A stretch of DNA of 64,000 nt from Littorina saxatilis (Eukaryota; Mollusca; Gastropoda; Littorinimorpha; Littorinidae): assembly GCF_037325665.1 (NCBI RefSeq), contig NC_090254.1, positions 44,142,693 to 44,206,692 on the forward strand. The letters are read 5' to 3'. Each line of letters opens with the position of its first letter. Within the stretch, counting starts at the first letter, position 1. The translations under genes were made by a program, and so were the position numbers. The notes beneath the pieces are model-generated. The model made no database searches and was not told the DNA's origin. It saw only the letters and a list, made by a program, of their open reading frames with translations. This document shows positions 56,884-64,000 of this stretch, one piece after another.

Positions 56884-59012
56884 CGATGAAGGAAAAAGAG
56901 AAATATTTTACCATCAAGTTTGTAGCCTTCTGGTTGTTGTGGAACTGTTTCCGCCACATTCTGAACGTCATGGCGACAGCAACAGCTCTGTGATTCTCTT
57001 GCACTTGGTGTGCAAACTGACGAAGTTGACGCTGCCGCAAGGTGTATTCCTGCCATTGGCTGAAGGCTAGACTGATCGGCCAATGAGAAAGCCGGGTCAC
57101 AAAGGTCATCGCCACCTCCTGCAATGAGGAATGTTGAAAATGAAGATCAATACATCTGTCTCAAAATGCTAAAAAGTGTCATAGATAGATGACCTTAACT
57201 GACCAATGCTGCAACTGAGGATGTTAAATCTCCAACATAATTATCCTCTGTCATAAATAGAGAACAGTACATGGCTAAATGCTGTATGACACCAGTTTTG
57301 CGCAAGTTTTTATTTCTAACATTGAAATGTCAGCAAAAGCTGATTCTGTACTTGATTGCCTTCTGCACCAAAAGTCTCAAAGTCAAGGTGTCCAAATTGA
57401 AGAAGCGTCTCATGGAACTTCAATCTCTTTCAAGGCCTCGTGAAATCTTTAATGTCAAAGCCCAAAAAAGTCACTCAAGAAATTATAGCATCACATGTAA
57501 GTTCTCAACATTCTTCTTGATGAAACAGTAAACGCAAAAGTGTTTCAAGAATGCAGTTTGTCTCAGTGACTTTGTCATTATGAGCAGTGGAAAATGAAAT
57601 GTTCAAGGACTGCAGTCTGTCTCATTGACTGTGTCATTATGAGCAGTGGAAAATGAAATGTTAAAGGACTGCAGAAGGAGAAGAAGAATATCACCCACCT
57701 GCATGCGTAGGTTTTTGTTGCGTCGTTCCTCCATTGTTTCCTGAAGGCCAGAGTTAAGCAGGGAGGCTCGGTCAAAGTCAAGGTCATTGCCATAGAAACG
57801 CTCAGAGGTCGCCGAATGGTCGGATGCAAAAAGGCTGCAAACAAAAAAAGTTTTTAAAAAATTGTTCCAAGTGAATTGCTGTAAAATGGAACCCCCCTTT
57901 TAAGACCCCCTATTTCACACTTCCCCCTTTTTCAGACTTTGATTTTTCAGATCTTCTGTTCTCAAGCTCTGGAGAGACTAGGGGGTCCTTATCAATATGA
58001 GGCTTATATTGCGCGTATTCCATGGGTACAGTTCTAAGCGCAGGGATTTATTTTGTTATTTTTTATTTTATGCAATTTATATCGCGCACATATTCAAGGC
58101 GCAGGGATTTATTTATGCCGTGTGAGATGGAATTTTTTACACAATACATCACGCATTCACATCGGCCAGCAAATCGCAGCCATTTCGGCGCATATCCTAC
58201 TTTTCACGGCCTATTATTCCAAGTCACACTGGTATTTTGGTGAACATTTTTATCTATGCGGCAGCCTATACAATTTTGCCAGGAAAGACCCTTTAGTCAA
58301 TCATGGGATCTTTAACGTGCACACCCCAATGTAGTGTACACGAAGGTACCTCAATTTTTTGTCTCATCCGAAAGACTAGCACTTGAACCCACCACCTAGG
58401 TTAGGAAAGGGGGGAGAAAATTGCTAACGCCCTGACCCAGGGTCGAACTCGCAACATCTCGCTTCTGAGCACAACCACTCGGCCACCCAGTCCATACTTA
58501 ACGTCCTCACAGGAAAGTTTTCCTTTTAGGGACAGGAGTTGATGATACGCTAAAGCTCTCAAGCTCTGTAAATTTACCCCCATTTTAAGACTAAATCCTC
58601 CTCTTTAAGACCTGATTTTCAGACTTTTGGAGGTCTTAAAAGGGGGGTTCCACTGTACCGTGACACCTTTGAAGAGAGGCCACCCTCAGGATCAGACAAA
58701 AATGTCCCCATATTGCAGGTTAACTTCAGTCAATTTTATCCACTGAGGGACTACAGAGGGTGTCTTTATGTGGAGGTGTCTTGTTCAGAGGTACCAGTGT
58801 ACAAGCAGCGTGTTAGTATGTCAACGTACCGTTTGACAGACGTGGCAGAAGAGGAGCAGGGACTTCCAAACTGGTCCCCACCGCCAAGTTCAAGGAGATC
58901 GCCCAACTCTGCAATAACACAGAATTCAGAAAAGTCATTTACCATTGCAAATCAAACAATACATAAATGTCATTGTTACAGTCAATGAAAAAACAAATGC
59001 CATAACTCACTC

Positions 59013-59082
<70 letters not shown>

Positions 59083-60168
59083 ACACAAAGCATAACCCAC
59101 ATTCAATCAGGCTGACAAGATAGGCACAGACAGACATACAGATATATAGATAAACTCACACACGCATGCATACACCGGCACACACAGAAATATAGACACA
59201 AGGACACACACATACATGTACACAGAGGTACACACACACACACCCACTCCCCATCACTCACCAAGACTTTGACTGAGAGCTCCAATGCTCCCCTCTGCAC
59301 TGAAGCCATCCCATTCCTGCTGCTGTTGCTGCTGCTGCTGCAGTCCCAACCGCTGAGCAAAGTGATGCACTGCGCTGCACAGCGACTGCGACGATGCCTC
59401 ATGCCACTCCAACAGAACGCTGTGCAACAAACGCTGTGTGGATGTGCGCTTGTATGCCCTTCAGATCAAACAATCAATCAATCTATGAATCAATGAGTTA
59501 GGGTTAAAGAAAATATGTTATAATTTCAACCACTATACCAGACATCGAAGACTGGTGTAAATGTTATGTGAGAATTAAGCCTTTTGTTAATATTACCAAA
59601 TTCATTTCCACAGGTACAAACAGGTAACGGAATTCGTTTACATTTGTGTATGTTAGTTTTCAAAATCATCATTCAGTTGTTCACCCTTTCCACATTCTTG
59701 AACACCAATTCTCTTCATTTCAAGTCACACACACACACACCCTTGCATACACCAAGAATTTGGAACTGCACTAAAAATAATGCTGGAGTATATAAAAAAT
59801 AAATCGCTTCCTGGAGATGGCAAATAATTACCTGGAAACAACATGAGCATGAAGAGATCTGCGCCAGCTGTAGAAAGTGGAACGGATGTGGTTGTGGTTG
59901 AGTCTCTGATGTAGGCGAGAGACGGCGTCATTGTTCTCAACGATCTGGGCCTGCACGCCTGACCACCACTGGTGGAAGTATTCACGCTTCAGCTTCTCAC
60001 TCAACTCCTGCATGCAACAGGAAATAAGATATCATGAGATCTTGTCTTTAGTTTTCGGTGAAGTGCTTACATGATCCAAGCCTAAGAGAGAGAGAGGGGG
60101 AGAGAGAGGGGGAGAGAGAGGGGGAGAGAGAGGGGGAGAGAGAGGGGGAGAGAGAGAGTGTGTGTGTA

Positions 60169-60214
<46 letters not shown>

Positions 60215-63200
60215 TGTGTGTGTGTGTGTATGTGTGTGTGTGTGTGTGTGAGTGTGCGTGAGTGAGTGTGTGCATATGTTACCATGCATGGGTGCATGTG
60301 TATGAACAAGCATGTGTGCACAAGTGGGTGTGTGTGTTGTGATAAACAGTTGACTATATTTTAACAATGACTGTGTGTGTGGGAGAGTGGATGTGATATT
60401 AAGAAGAGGGATTGGGAAGATGTGGGTGCATGTGAGCATGCATGCATGTCTGTGTGCATTCATGCCTGTGTGTGTCCATGCATGTGTGTGTGTACACTCA
60501 TGACTCCGCATCGTCTTGTTACCTGTTCTGCTTGCTCCTGAGCCTTCTCTCTCAGCTGCAAGGTGGTACGACTTTGCCAGTACTGGAAGGTCTGGCGTAG
60601 GAGGTTGGCACTGTGGTAGAGTCGCGCCTGGTGTTTGCGATGGAGGATTTCACGCCACTGTAGCAGCAGACACAGTGCCAAGCGTTGCATGAAATTCTGC
60701 TGAGCCAGACGCGACACTTGCTGACAGTGATACTGACGCCTGTGAAAAAGGAAGGACATTATTAAATGAAAATGAAAAATCAAGAAAAACAAAAATAAAT
60801 TGGAGACGATTTTCAACAAAATAATGTATTTGGCAGTAGCTTCTGGGTGTGGATCATTGATAAGTTGCTTTTGCAGGAAAACATCATAAACACACAAAAT
60901 GCAGAAATACCTGCATAATGTTTTTGTGACTTCACAGGTTACTTCTTCTTCTTCTGCCTTCACAGACTGAAACTCCCAGGTACATTTGTGGTTTTTGCAC
61001 AAGTGGTTTTATTTTTCAACATGTATGATCGTTTCTCCCCGCCATAAAGGCAGCCATATGCCAATTTCAGATGATGCATGCTTAGTATTTTCGTGTTTTT
61101 ATAACCCATCGACATGGATTACAGGATTTTGTCCATGCGTACTTGGTCTTGTGCTTGCATGAACACACGAACGGGGATACAAATTTAAGCACTAGCAGGT
61201 CTGCACATAAGTTGACCTGGGAGATCAGAAAAATCTACCCCCTTAACACTATTGTGACTAGCATTGCCACGGCGTTAACGTCTTGCCTGCCCAAGCTTGC
61301 CACCAAGAAACTTAAAAAAACCAGTAACTGTAAAGAAATCTGTCTAGCAAGCTTGAATTAAGTCCAATCACCACCAAATGTTGTGTACTAATTAAAAAAT
61401 GGATGCCCAGTTCAGTCGTGCTATTTATAAGTTTGTCACGCGATTTGTTTTATCAAAGGGGAGTGAAAGGGGGATAATTTGTGTTTTTTAACGTTTTTTT
61501 TGTGTGTGTTTTCTTTTCCACTGCTTTTTTAAAAGTTATTTTTTAACAGAAAGCATTATAAATAATGTTATAACCAAACAAGGTGTAAAACCTATGAATT
61601 AGCTGAAATATTGTTAACATTGTACACAGAAATAAGGAGACAGTACCAAGAAAAAAAAGGCAAATCACGCATTCACTCACAGCATCCTGACTCAAATGAA
61701 ACAAAACTGTGACACTCACCAAATAATGTCCAGGTAATCCATATTGAATATAAGTCACATTTTCACAACAAAGTACCAACTGTACACCTATAAACATTTC
61801 CAAAAGGATTAGGAGGCTCCAGCCAGCCATTGTTATCAGTGCTGCCACGCCCCCTTGCACCTACACGATTCCGAGATACATGTGCGTCTAGCAGTACCAC
61901 CCCTGCCACGTGTAGTTTGCCGACTCGTACTAGCAACAACAGGACTGTTTCTTCCTCACTATCACTGCTATTATCGCTTTCTTGAGGCGAAAACGACACG
62001 TCGGAATCATGATCTACAGGATCCTCAAGATCCAACATCCGGAGAATCTCCTCCCGTGACAAGGCTCGCCTTCGATTCAGTTTTTTTGTTCGAAAAAAAC
62101 ACGCAAATCTGCACTAATTTGATCAGGGCGGAAAAGGAAGTCACGTGTATCAAGAGAAACAACTCAATTTATTGCAAGCTTCAAAAACCGGGAAGCAATC
62201 ACGAGTCGTGTACCTTGTATGACTGTTACTGAAAAATTCACATCCCGTCCATGGGCGTGTCAGCGCTGTTACTGATTTATTCACCTCCCGTCGCGAAAGT
62301 GTTAACCCACCAGGCCGGGATTCGAACACTCGACCATTCCAATGGGAGGCCGGCGTCTTATCCACCTGCCATTGTGCCCGTCACATTTACAGAGTCAGCA
62401 TTATTTTAAGCAGTGCTTGTAGTATACTGTACATACCTCCACCTGGCAAAAGCTCGGGACAGCTGATTTTGCTGAAACATCTTTGCACGTTTGTGCGTTT
62501 CCAGTTTGCTCTTGACATGCACGCACCAGGCATCAAAACACCTACGGAATACAGAAGAAAATTATATTACATACCGTACTGCAGCAAGATAATGACTTAG
62601 TGTCAAAGACACTTGCATACCCCTGTTCTATTAAACAAAATGGAAGCAAGTACGGGCATTCAGAAACCCACACTCTCACTCACAAAGAAACATACGTTTC
62701 AGCTACACACAAGCTGAAGCACGTTGCTCTTTGATTCTCTCTCTCTCAAACACACACCCCCAGACACACACCCCCAGACACACACCCCCAGACACACACC
62801 CCCCAGACACCCACCCCCAGACACACACATAAACATGCACACACAAACACACACACACACACACACACCACAACACGACACAACGCAACACACACAGACA
62901 CAACACAACACAACACAACGCAACGCAAAGCAACGCAACCCAACCCAACACAACCCAACCCAACCCAACACAACGCAACACAACACAACGCAACCCAACA
63001 CAACACAACCCAACCCAACACAACACAACACACACAGACACACACAAACACTACCCCTCCCCCCCCCCCCCACCCTCACACACCATGTAAGAAGCAGTCG
63101 CTGACGCCTGAGAACCAGAGGCCTGATGACGAGAGCTCTGTTGGTGGCCAGACGCCACTCCTGGAACCGTCTCTGCAGGTGGCATCGCTGCAAGATGTGG

Positions 63201-63270
63201 CATGACGCCTGCACCTCCGCCGTCTCTTCCTCCGCCCGCCCCTTCGCTTCTAGCCACTTGCCCAACATGC
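39901..63270 (-). CDS. SFI1: SFI1-like centrin-binding repeat protein (5' end outside window)
   Basis: Twenty-one exons chain in phase on the minus strand: 63270-63084, 62541-62437, 60739-60523, 60007-59832, 59458-59262, 58908-58830, 57834-57699, 57118-56912, 55414-55271, 54931-54729, 52563-52473, 52155-52038, 49596-49452, 47944-47854, 47176-47006, 46474-46261, 46068-45924, 44967-44751, 43716-43556, 42090-41955 and 40092-39901. Together they give about 1,109 codons ending ARRSASDSSY-TAA. Nearly every exon carries one or two Sfi1 repeats, a helix with the pattern L..F..W (FQEWR, LLLQWREI, TFQYWQS, FHQWW, LAFSQWQEY, FRMWRKQ, FYRWQQR, MLAEWRQ, YFVYWRH). In known SFI1 proteins each repeat binds one centrin, making a long rod at centrosomes, basal bodies or spindle poles. 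The last exon is a Ser/Arg-rich tail without repeats. Two short exons (58908-58830, 57834-57699) form a repeat-free acidic linker. The start codon lies beyond 64000. The family call rests on repeat pattern, not overall similarity. Confidence 0.8.
40408..40592. mobile_element. Pogo-like MITE (founder of the adjacent satellite)
   Basis: CAGTGGACCCCCTTTATGAG start, AAGGGGGGTTCCACTG end, with TA on both sides. Internal ACAGAGGTTATCAACAG family motif. Confidence 0.75.
40574..41300 (+). repeat. 41-bp satellite carrying a MITE terminus, about 17 units
   Basis: Unit: GGGGGGTTCCACTG (the MITE's right end) + TATAACAAATATCACATCTC + TCTTAAA. Variants (AACATC for AATATC; CTCTTAA short form) recur in an ordered way, suggesting higher-order duplication. 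Lies in the last SFI1-like intron. Confidence 0.9.
41444..41545 (+). repeat. 18-bp tandem repeat
   Basis: ATCATCAACGATATCAAG repeated about five times. Confidence 0.9.
41955..42090 (-). CDS. SFI1: SFI1-like exon
   Basis: HTVLAALKQEVKVTQQLQRR then LVIKVATGWKRITDMAV; acceptor AATCACAG, donor GTG/GTGAGT. Confidence 0.85.
42730..42865. mobile_element. Foldback MITE of 136 bp
   Basis: 35-bp near-perfect inverted ends starting ACTACATGGCTTGCTGTGT; AT-rich core. SFI1-like intron. Confidence 0.85.
43556..43716 (-). CDS. SFI1: SFI1-like exon
   Basis: DALDNVIAKRFYVRLLSI then RTARTWLRFVDRVKRER; acceptor ATTCCCAG, donor CTG/GTGAGA. Confidence 0.9.
44258..44635. mobile_element. Pogo-like MITE with TA duplication and inner insertion
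   Basis: CAGTGGAACCTCCTTTTTAA / AAAAGGGGGTTCCACTG with TA outside. The middle (about 44372-44560) interrupts the family consensus and holds two copies of GTTGTCNCGACATATGTC. Confidence 0.8.
44751..44967 (-). CDS. SFI1: SFI1-like exon
   Basis: VLQAWSYIVRRRCSQRRMG, VVSAFAVLRSRFDYC and LASLAMERWK; acceptor ATTAACAG, donor GAAG/GTTCGG (weak). Confidence 0.85.
45041..45185. mobile_element. Pogo-like MITE fragment
   Basis: CAGTGGAACCCTCCTTTTAA, then ATTATGAACAGAAATTCTGA and GGTCTTAAAAGGGGG; the right terminus is lost. Confidence 0.7.
45298..45505 (-). repeat. SINE fragment with a 79-bp tandem duplication
   Basis: GAATGACCAATGAGGTCTTT ... CTCAGTCTG occurs twice in tandem (from about 45363 and 45440). 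Related to the body of the SINE at 51715-51945. Confidence 0.55.
45590..45862 (+). repeat. Interspersed repeat, copy 1 (pair with 56295-56575)
   Basis: Shares GTGCCAGCCACTGATA, AACAAGCAAGCAAGCT and CAAATGATTCCC with 56295-56575 in the same order and orientation, both in SFI1-like introns. Confidence 0.75.
45924..46068 (-). CDS. SFI1: SFI1-like exon
   Basis: KERRIRGLALQRALRERNLR then LYFVYWRHLSVRV; acceptor TGTTCCAG, donor TAAG/GTGGGA. Confidence 0.9.
46261..46474 (-). CDS. SFI1: SFI1-like exon with three repeats
   Basis: LTRMFNHWRSSLGRV, LIGRMLAEWRQKLQS and LVTVLLVWQVYAK: the clearest tandem of the Sfi1 pattern in the window. Donor AAAG/GTAGGA. Confidence 0.95.
46708..46878 (+). repeat. Two 84-bp tandem copies ending in C runs
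   Basis: ATATGTGTGCATTGAATACA ... CCCCAAACTATC followed by a C run, twice. Confidence 0.9.
47006..47176 (-). CDS. SFI1: SFI1-like exon
   Basis: VGQLFYRWQQRYQQRQRQHM and CALRCGKKWRRKAQK; strongly basic. Acceptor TTACAACAG, donor AGA/GTGAGT. Confidence 0.9.
47342..47420. repeat. (TA)n/(TG)n microsatellite
   Basis: TA run then TG run in an SFI1-like intron. Confidence 0.9.
47476..47702 (+). mobile_element. 5'-truncated tRNA-type SINE (same family as 57972-58556)
   Basis: Holds CGAAATGGCTGCGATCTGCT, TTAAAACTGTACCCACGGAA and GATATAAGCCTCATATTGAT; the tRNA-like head is missing. Confidence 0.75.
47854..47944 (-). CDS. SFI1: SFI1-like exon
   Basis: VFVEWRLATQEGKQLRQT; acceptor TCCTACCAG, donor CTG/GTGAGA. 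FVEWRLATQ resembles FQEWRLATN of the 63084-63270 exon. Confidence 0.9.
48245..48765 (-). mobile_element. Mollusc-type SINE, copy 4, with triplicated head
   Basis: Full copy 48245-48613, then two further partial head units (about 48614-48687 and 48688-48763), each with AGTCGCCTCTTACGACATGC. TCTGCAAG occurs just outside both ends, a possible short target duplication. Confidence 0.75.
48960..49085. mobile_element. Foldback repeat
   Basis: CTCGCTAGTGACTGGC and AATGTCACATGG pair with CCATGTGACATTAC and GCCAGTCACTATAGCGAG. A half copy (CATTATAGGCCAGTCACTAG) lies at 17846-17866. Confidence 0.75.
49204..49352. mobile_element. Pogo-like MITE, truncated
   Basis: ACAGTGGAACCTCATTTTCA to GGTCTTAAAAGGGGGG; then a TTTA repeat and a SINE tail fragment (to 49425, TTTCTATAGCGCATAAC) replace the right end. 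Confidence 0.7.
49452..49596 (-). CDS. SFI1: SFI1-like exon
   Basis: SKQQRRGSKVLEGRVNSL then CVKTHFLTWRRLTHTM; acceptor TACGTGCAG, donor ACAG/GTCAGC. Confidence 0.9.
50453..50560 (+). repeat. Direct repeat, copy 1
   Basis: GACTTGTTTTTAGAACTTGC ... ACATGTCATATTTTTGTTG, matched at 51098-51175 on the same strand; the GGCTCACGTAAG element lies between. Confidence 0.8.
50607..51002 (-). mobile_element. GGCTCACGTAAG-ended element, copy 2
   Basis: Inverse of 13940-14418: GGCTCACGTAAGAAATCG, (CA)n, GTCTCGGCC, TTACGTCATAATGTGACGTC, (CACG)n, ending CACTTACGTGAGCC. Confidence 0.75.
51715..51945 (-). mobile_element. tRNA-derived SINE
   Basis: On the minus strand the head reads TATCTCAGGTGGTAGAGCAC (A box) and CTGGTTAGAATCCGGGC (B box). 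The body contains GTGCCACAGTGGTGACACG on the plus strand. Confidence 0.75.
52038..52155 (-). CDS. SFI1: SFI1-like exon
   Basis: AFKLWCERLHQKHETERR and MLQAFHCWREWATG; acceptor TACAACAG, donor CTG/GTATGT. Confidence 0.9.
52473..52563 (-). CDS. SFI1: SFI1-like exon
   Basis: VLSVWQDWASLRQAEERK; acceptor GATTTCAG, donor ATG/GTATGT. Confidence 0.85.
52612..53094. mobile_element. Long-TIR non-autonomous DNA transposon
   Basis: About 50-bp inverted ends: CCCCCATTCCACACAACCGT ... and its complement (AACGGTTGTGTGGAATGGGG). Interior repeats AACGGTA/GGAACGG motifs. No coding capacity; superfamily not assigned. Confidence 0.8.
53186..54453. mobile_element. Pogo-like element of 1.27 kb
   Basis: CAGTGGTACCTCCCTTTACG at the left, CAGAGGTACCACTG at the right, TA duplicated outside. 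The interior is AT-rich with short frames and no recognised transposase. Confidence 0.75.
54729..54931 (-). CDS. SFI1: SFI1-like exon
   Basis: QRTILHLWSTATPEEAELLP and LRACWEVWRVRFLFLIK. Acceptor TTCTCCAG, donor GCAG/GTCAGT. Confidence 0.85.
55271..55414 (-). CDS. SFI1: SFI1-like exon
   Basis: 48 codons: NWRLQHRSLTMLLEYSRH and LGKIFPWWLAK. Acceptor ATGTTTCAG, donor AAG/GTTTGT (GT then non-consensus). Confidence 0.85.
55617..56209 (-). mobile_element. Mariner-like deletion derivative with open fused frame
   Basis: 33-bp inverted ends (CAGGGTGACCCAAAAAAAAG), TA on both sides. One frame (56103-55774, 109 codons, minus) joins an N-terminal helix-turn-helix (YTNDQRTFCIETYFRTKSYR, VQVQFQRHFG) directly to the transposase C-terminus (GFLKDNVYRNNPQTITELKR ... 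RVQVCLQRRGGHLEHVL). The DD(E/D) core that normally separates them is absent, so it cannot cut DNA itself. The frame is nevertheless uninterrupted. Confidence 0.8.
56295..56575 (+). repeat. Interspersed repeat, copy 2
   Basis: Second copy of 45590-45862; about 270 bp, moderate divergence. Confidence 0.75.
56630..56711. repeat. Poly-C / CCCCAT tract
   Basis: C runs broken by CCATCC units. Confidence 0.95.
56826..56884. repeat. (GAT)n microsatellite
   Basis: About 20 GAT units next to an SFI1-like donor site. Confidence 0.95.
56912..57118 (-). CDS. SFI1: SFI1-like exon
   Basis: Repeats ISLAFSQWQEYTLRQ and AMTFRMWRKQFHNN. The donor (ATG/GTAAAA) lies about 25 bp from a (GAT)n microsatellite. 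Confidence 0.9.
57699..57834 (-). CDS. SFI1: SFI1-like linker exon
   Basis: LFASDHSATSERFYGNDLDF, then NSGLQETMEERRNKNLRMQ, the helix leading into the next repeat block. Donor CAG/GTGGGT. Confidence 0.8.
57881..58654. mobile_element. Pogo-like MITE split by a SINE
   Basis: Left end GTAAAATGGAACCCCCCTTT, right end AAAAGGGGGGTTCCACTG. The SINE at 57972-58556 interrupts it. Confidence 0.8.
57972..58556 (-). mobile_element. tRNA-derived SINE, full length
   Basis: A 12-bp target duplication TCTCAAGCTCTG flanks it (57960-57971, 58557-58568). On the minus strand the head reads GGGTGGCCGAGTGGTTGTGC (A box) and GTTGCGAGTTCGACCC (B box), like a Leu/Ser-type tRNA. The tail ends GCCTCATATTGATAAG. Same family as 47476-47702. 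Confidence 0.85.
58830..58908 (-). CDS. SFI1: SFI1-like linker exon
   Basis: ELGDLLELGGGDQFGSP and CSSSATSVKR: no Sfi1 repeat. Accepted because phases on both sides fit and the sites are good (TATTGCAG, CG/GTACGT). Confidence 0.7.
59010..59079. repeat. (CT)n microsatellite
   Basis: Pure CT run. Confidence 0.95.
59262..59458 (-). CDS. SFI1: SFI1-like exon with poly-Gln
   Basis: Repeat RLLHSVLLEWHEASSQ, then an eight-residue Gln run encoded by CAG/CAA repeats, then AEGSIGALSQSLG. Donor CTTG/GTGAGT. Confidence 0.85.
59832..60007 (-). CDS. SFI1: SFI1-like exon
   Basis: Repeats KREYFHQWWSGVQAQ and IRSTFYSWRRSLHAH. Acceptor GCATGCAG, donor CCAG/GTAATT. Confidence 0.9.
60088..60270. repeat. (GAGAGGGG)n and (GT)n microsatellite
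   Basis: Six GAGAGAGGGG units then a GT run in an SFI1-like intron. Confidence 0.9.
60523..60739 (-). CDS. SFI1: SFI1-like exon
   Basis: Two clear repeats: LALCLLLQWREIL and LLRQTFQYWQSRTTL. Acceptor TTTTTCACAG, donor CAG/GTAACA. Confidence 0.9.
61020..61230 (+). repeat. Interspersed repeat related to 20400-20590
   Basis: Shares GATGCATGCT, CGTGTTTTTATA and CTTGTGCTTGC; a SINE-like fragment (AGGTCTGCACATAAGTTGAC) follows. Confidence 0.4.
61763..62062 (-). pseudogene. PiggyBac-like transposase N-terminal fragment
   Basis: A 99-codon frame begins MSREEILRMLDLEDP and continues with an acidic Ser/Asp run (SDVSFSPQESDNSSDSEEE). This resembles the N-termini of piggyBac-family transposases. After about residue 50 the similarity stops and the frame runs into unrelated sequence, so the DDD core is lost. 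I could not place TTAA-flanked ends. Confidence 0.4.
62135..62390 (-). mobile_element. tRNA-derived SINE
   Basis: On the minus strand the head reads ATGGCAGGTGGATAAGACGC (A box) and CGAGTGTTCGAATCCCGGCC (B box), followed by GTGGGTTAACACTTTCGCGA. Confidence 0.75.
62437..62541 (-). CDS. SFI1: SFI1-like exon
   Basis: CFDAWCVHVKSKLETHKRA, then LSRAFARWR across the next junction. Acceptor TTCCGTAG, donor GGAG/GTATGT. Confidence 0.8.
62745..63048. repeat. (CACACC)n, (CAACA)n microsatellite
   Basis: CCAGACACACACC units (62755-62830), then (CA)n, then a long CAACACAACC/CAACGC pentamer array. Confidence 0.95.
63084..63270 (-). CDS. SFI1: SFI1-like exon (most 5' seen)
   Basis: MLGKWLEAKGRAEEET, repeats RRFQEWRLATN and RRQRLLLTW. 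Acceptor GTGCCAG, donor TACATG/GTGTGT, phase 2 end. Confidence 0.8.
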
Positions 63271-63490
63271 CTGGCACATAGAAACAAATGTTAAAGTACA
63301 AAGCTGATGAAAAACTTGGACAGTTGTCGAAACCTCATGCAAATGTATTCCTTCGATTCCAGACACTCTCCGAACATGCCTGGCAGTCATGAGAATAATT
63401 TGTTTAAATGTAAAGTTGTAAAGCTGTTGAAAAACTTGCACAGTTGTCAAAAACTCATGAAAGTTGCCCTTACCGGACATGCATGCCTCA
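63271..63490 (-). repeat. Tandem copies of the SFI1-like exon's 5' edge
   Basis: Two upstream units of about 105-110 bp resemble each other and end at the true exon start. Minus strand reads TGCCAGGCATGTTCGGAGAG at about 63376, against GTGCCAGGCATGTTGGGCAA at the exon. Each unit also has CAACTGTNCAAGTTTTTCA. Confidence 0.7.
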
Positions 63491-64000
63491 GACAAGAAAT
63501 AACTTTTTCAGTTTGAAGTTGTACATCTGTCAAAAAACGTGGGCAGTTAGAAATGTATGGGAAGTCAAGCAGGTCTAAAAAGAACAATGACAGAGACACA
63601 TCAATAACTTGAATAATCAACTACGTCAGTTAGAGCAAAATATCCAGCCAACTTTTAAGATCTGACAACTACATTTTAAAGCTTGCAGCAAATATCACAG
63701 CCTCTATAATTATTTCAAGGAGCTCTGTGAATAAAACCGCAAGGGAATAATACCGTTAACATTTGCCGTGCAGAACAAAACAAAACAAAAAACCAAACAT
63801 ACCAAAGTTATGGCATATTACATGGCATGTGATGAAAAAATTGTGATAATACAGTAGTGCTCTCTACAGTTGCAGTGAGAAAAAGGGTAAGCAGAAAAGC
63901 ATACTAAATGGTATGTCTGGGTCAACTGTAACAGCAGTGTATCTGTAAACAAGTTTATGTCTTAAAAAAGCTTTAGCAAAAGACAATAAAGGGTGCATAT
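63491..64000 (-). other. Intron sequence upstream of the first visible SFI1-like exon
   Basis: AT-rich; no exon with matching phase or Sfi1 motif seen. The remaining 5' exons must lie beyond 64000. Confidence 0.5.

Overview
This is animal nuclear DNA with intron-rich genes, GT-AG splice sites, long (CA)n/(GA)n microsatellites and a very dense load of short transposons. The repeat types (tRNA-derived SINEs, TA-flanked pogo-like MITEs starting CAGTGGAACC, a DIRS-like element, elements starting GGCTCACGTAAG) suggest a lophotrochozoan, most likely a marine gastropod mollusc. That placement is inference from repeat style only.

Three host gene models could be built by hand, each with a consistent reading phase at every junction. 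(1) A small unrecognised gene lies on the minus strand (9094-7816; three exons seen, 5' end uncertain). (2) A 12-exon plus-strand gene (coding 10185-29978) encodes about 926 aa: a low-complexity Pro/Gln/Ser-rich, probably nuclear protein with two basic clusters and a compact Trp/Phe-rich C-terminal part that I do not recognise. (3) An SFI1-like centrin-binding repeat protein lies on the minus strand (63270-39901). Twenty-one exons and about 1,109 codons are visible, and its 5' end is beyond the right edge of the window. Genes 2 and 3 converge on a repeat-filled stretch (about 30-39.9 kb).

Layout: 1-1250 decayed OTU-plus-PHD-finger coding remnant; 1.8-4.3 kb simple repeats and plain DNA; 4.7-6.1 kb the 3' end of an L1/Tx1-type LINE; 6.1-9.8 kb a pair of inverted repeat-rich arms enclosing gene 1; 10.1-30 kb gene 2, whose last intron holds a three-level nest (pogo-like MITE, then a CAGGGG-ended element, then a DIRS-like element of about 5.9 kb); 30-39.9 kb 3' flanks, SINEs, and a pogo element inside a SINE; 39.9-63.3 kb gene 3, whose introns carry MITEs, SINEs, a mariner deletion derivative and a satellite grown from a MITE end; 63.3-64 kb the next upstream intron.

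The most interesting points are the DIRS terminal/internal complementary architecture, a 41-bp satellite that carries a MITE terminus, a SINE flanked by a duplication of about 95-101 bp, a mariner derivative that keeps an open fused reading frame, an inverted repeat pair bracketing exons 7-9 of gene 2, and the uncharacterised C-terminal domain of gene 2. I did not see a clear new multi-gene system, CRISPR array or rRNA.
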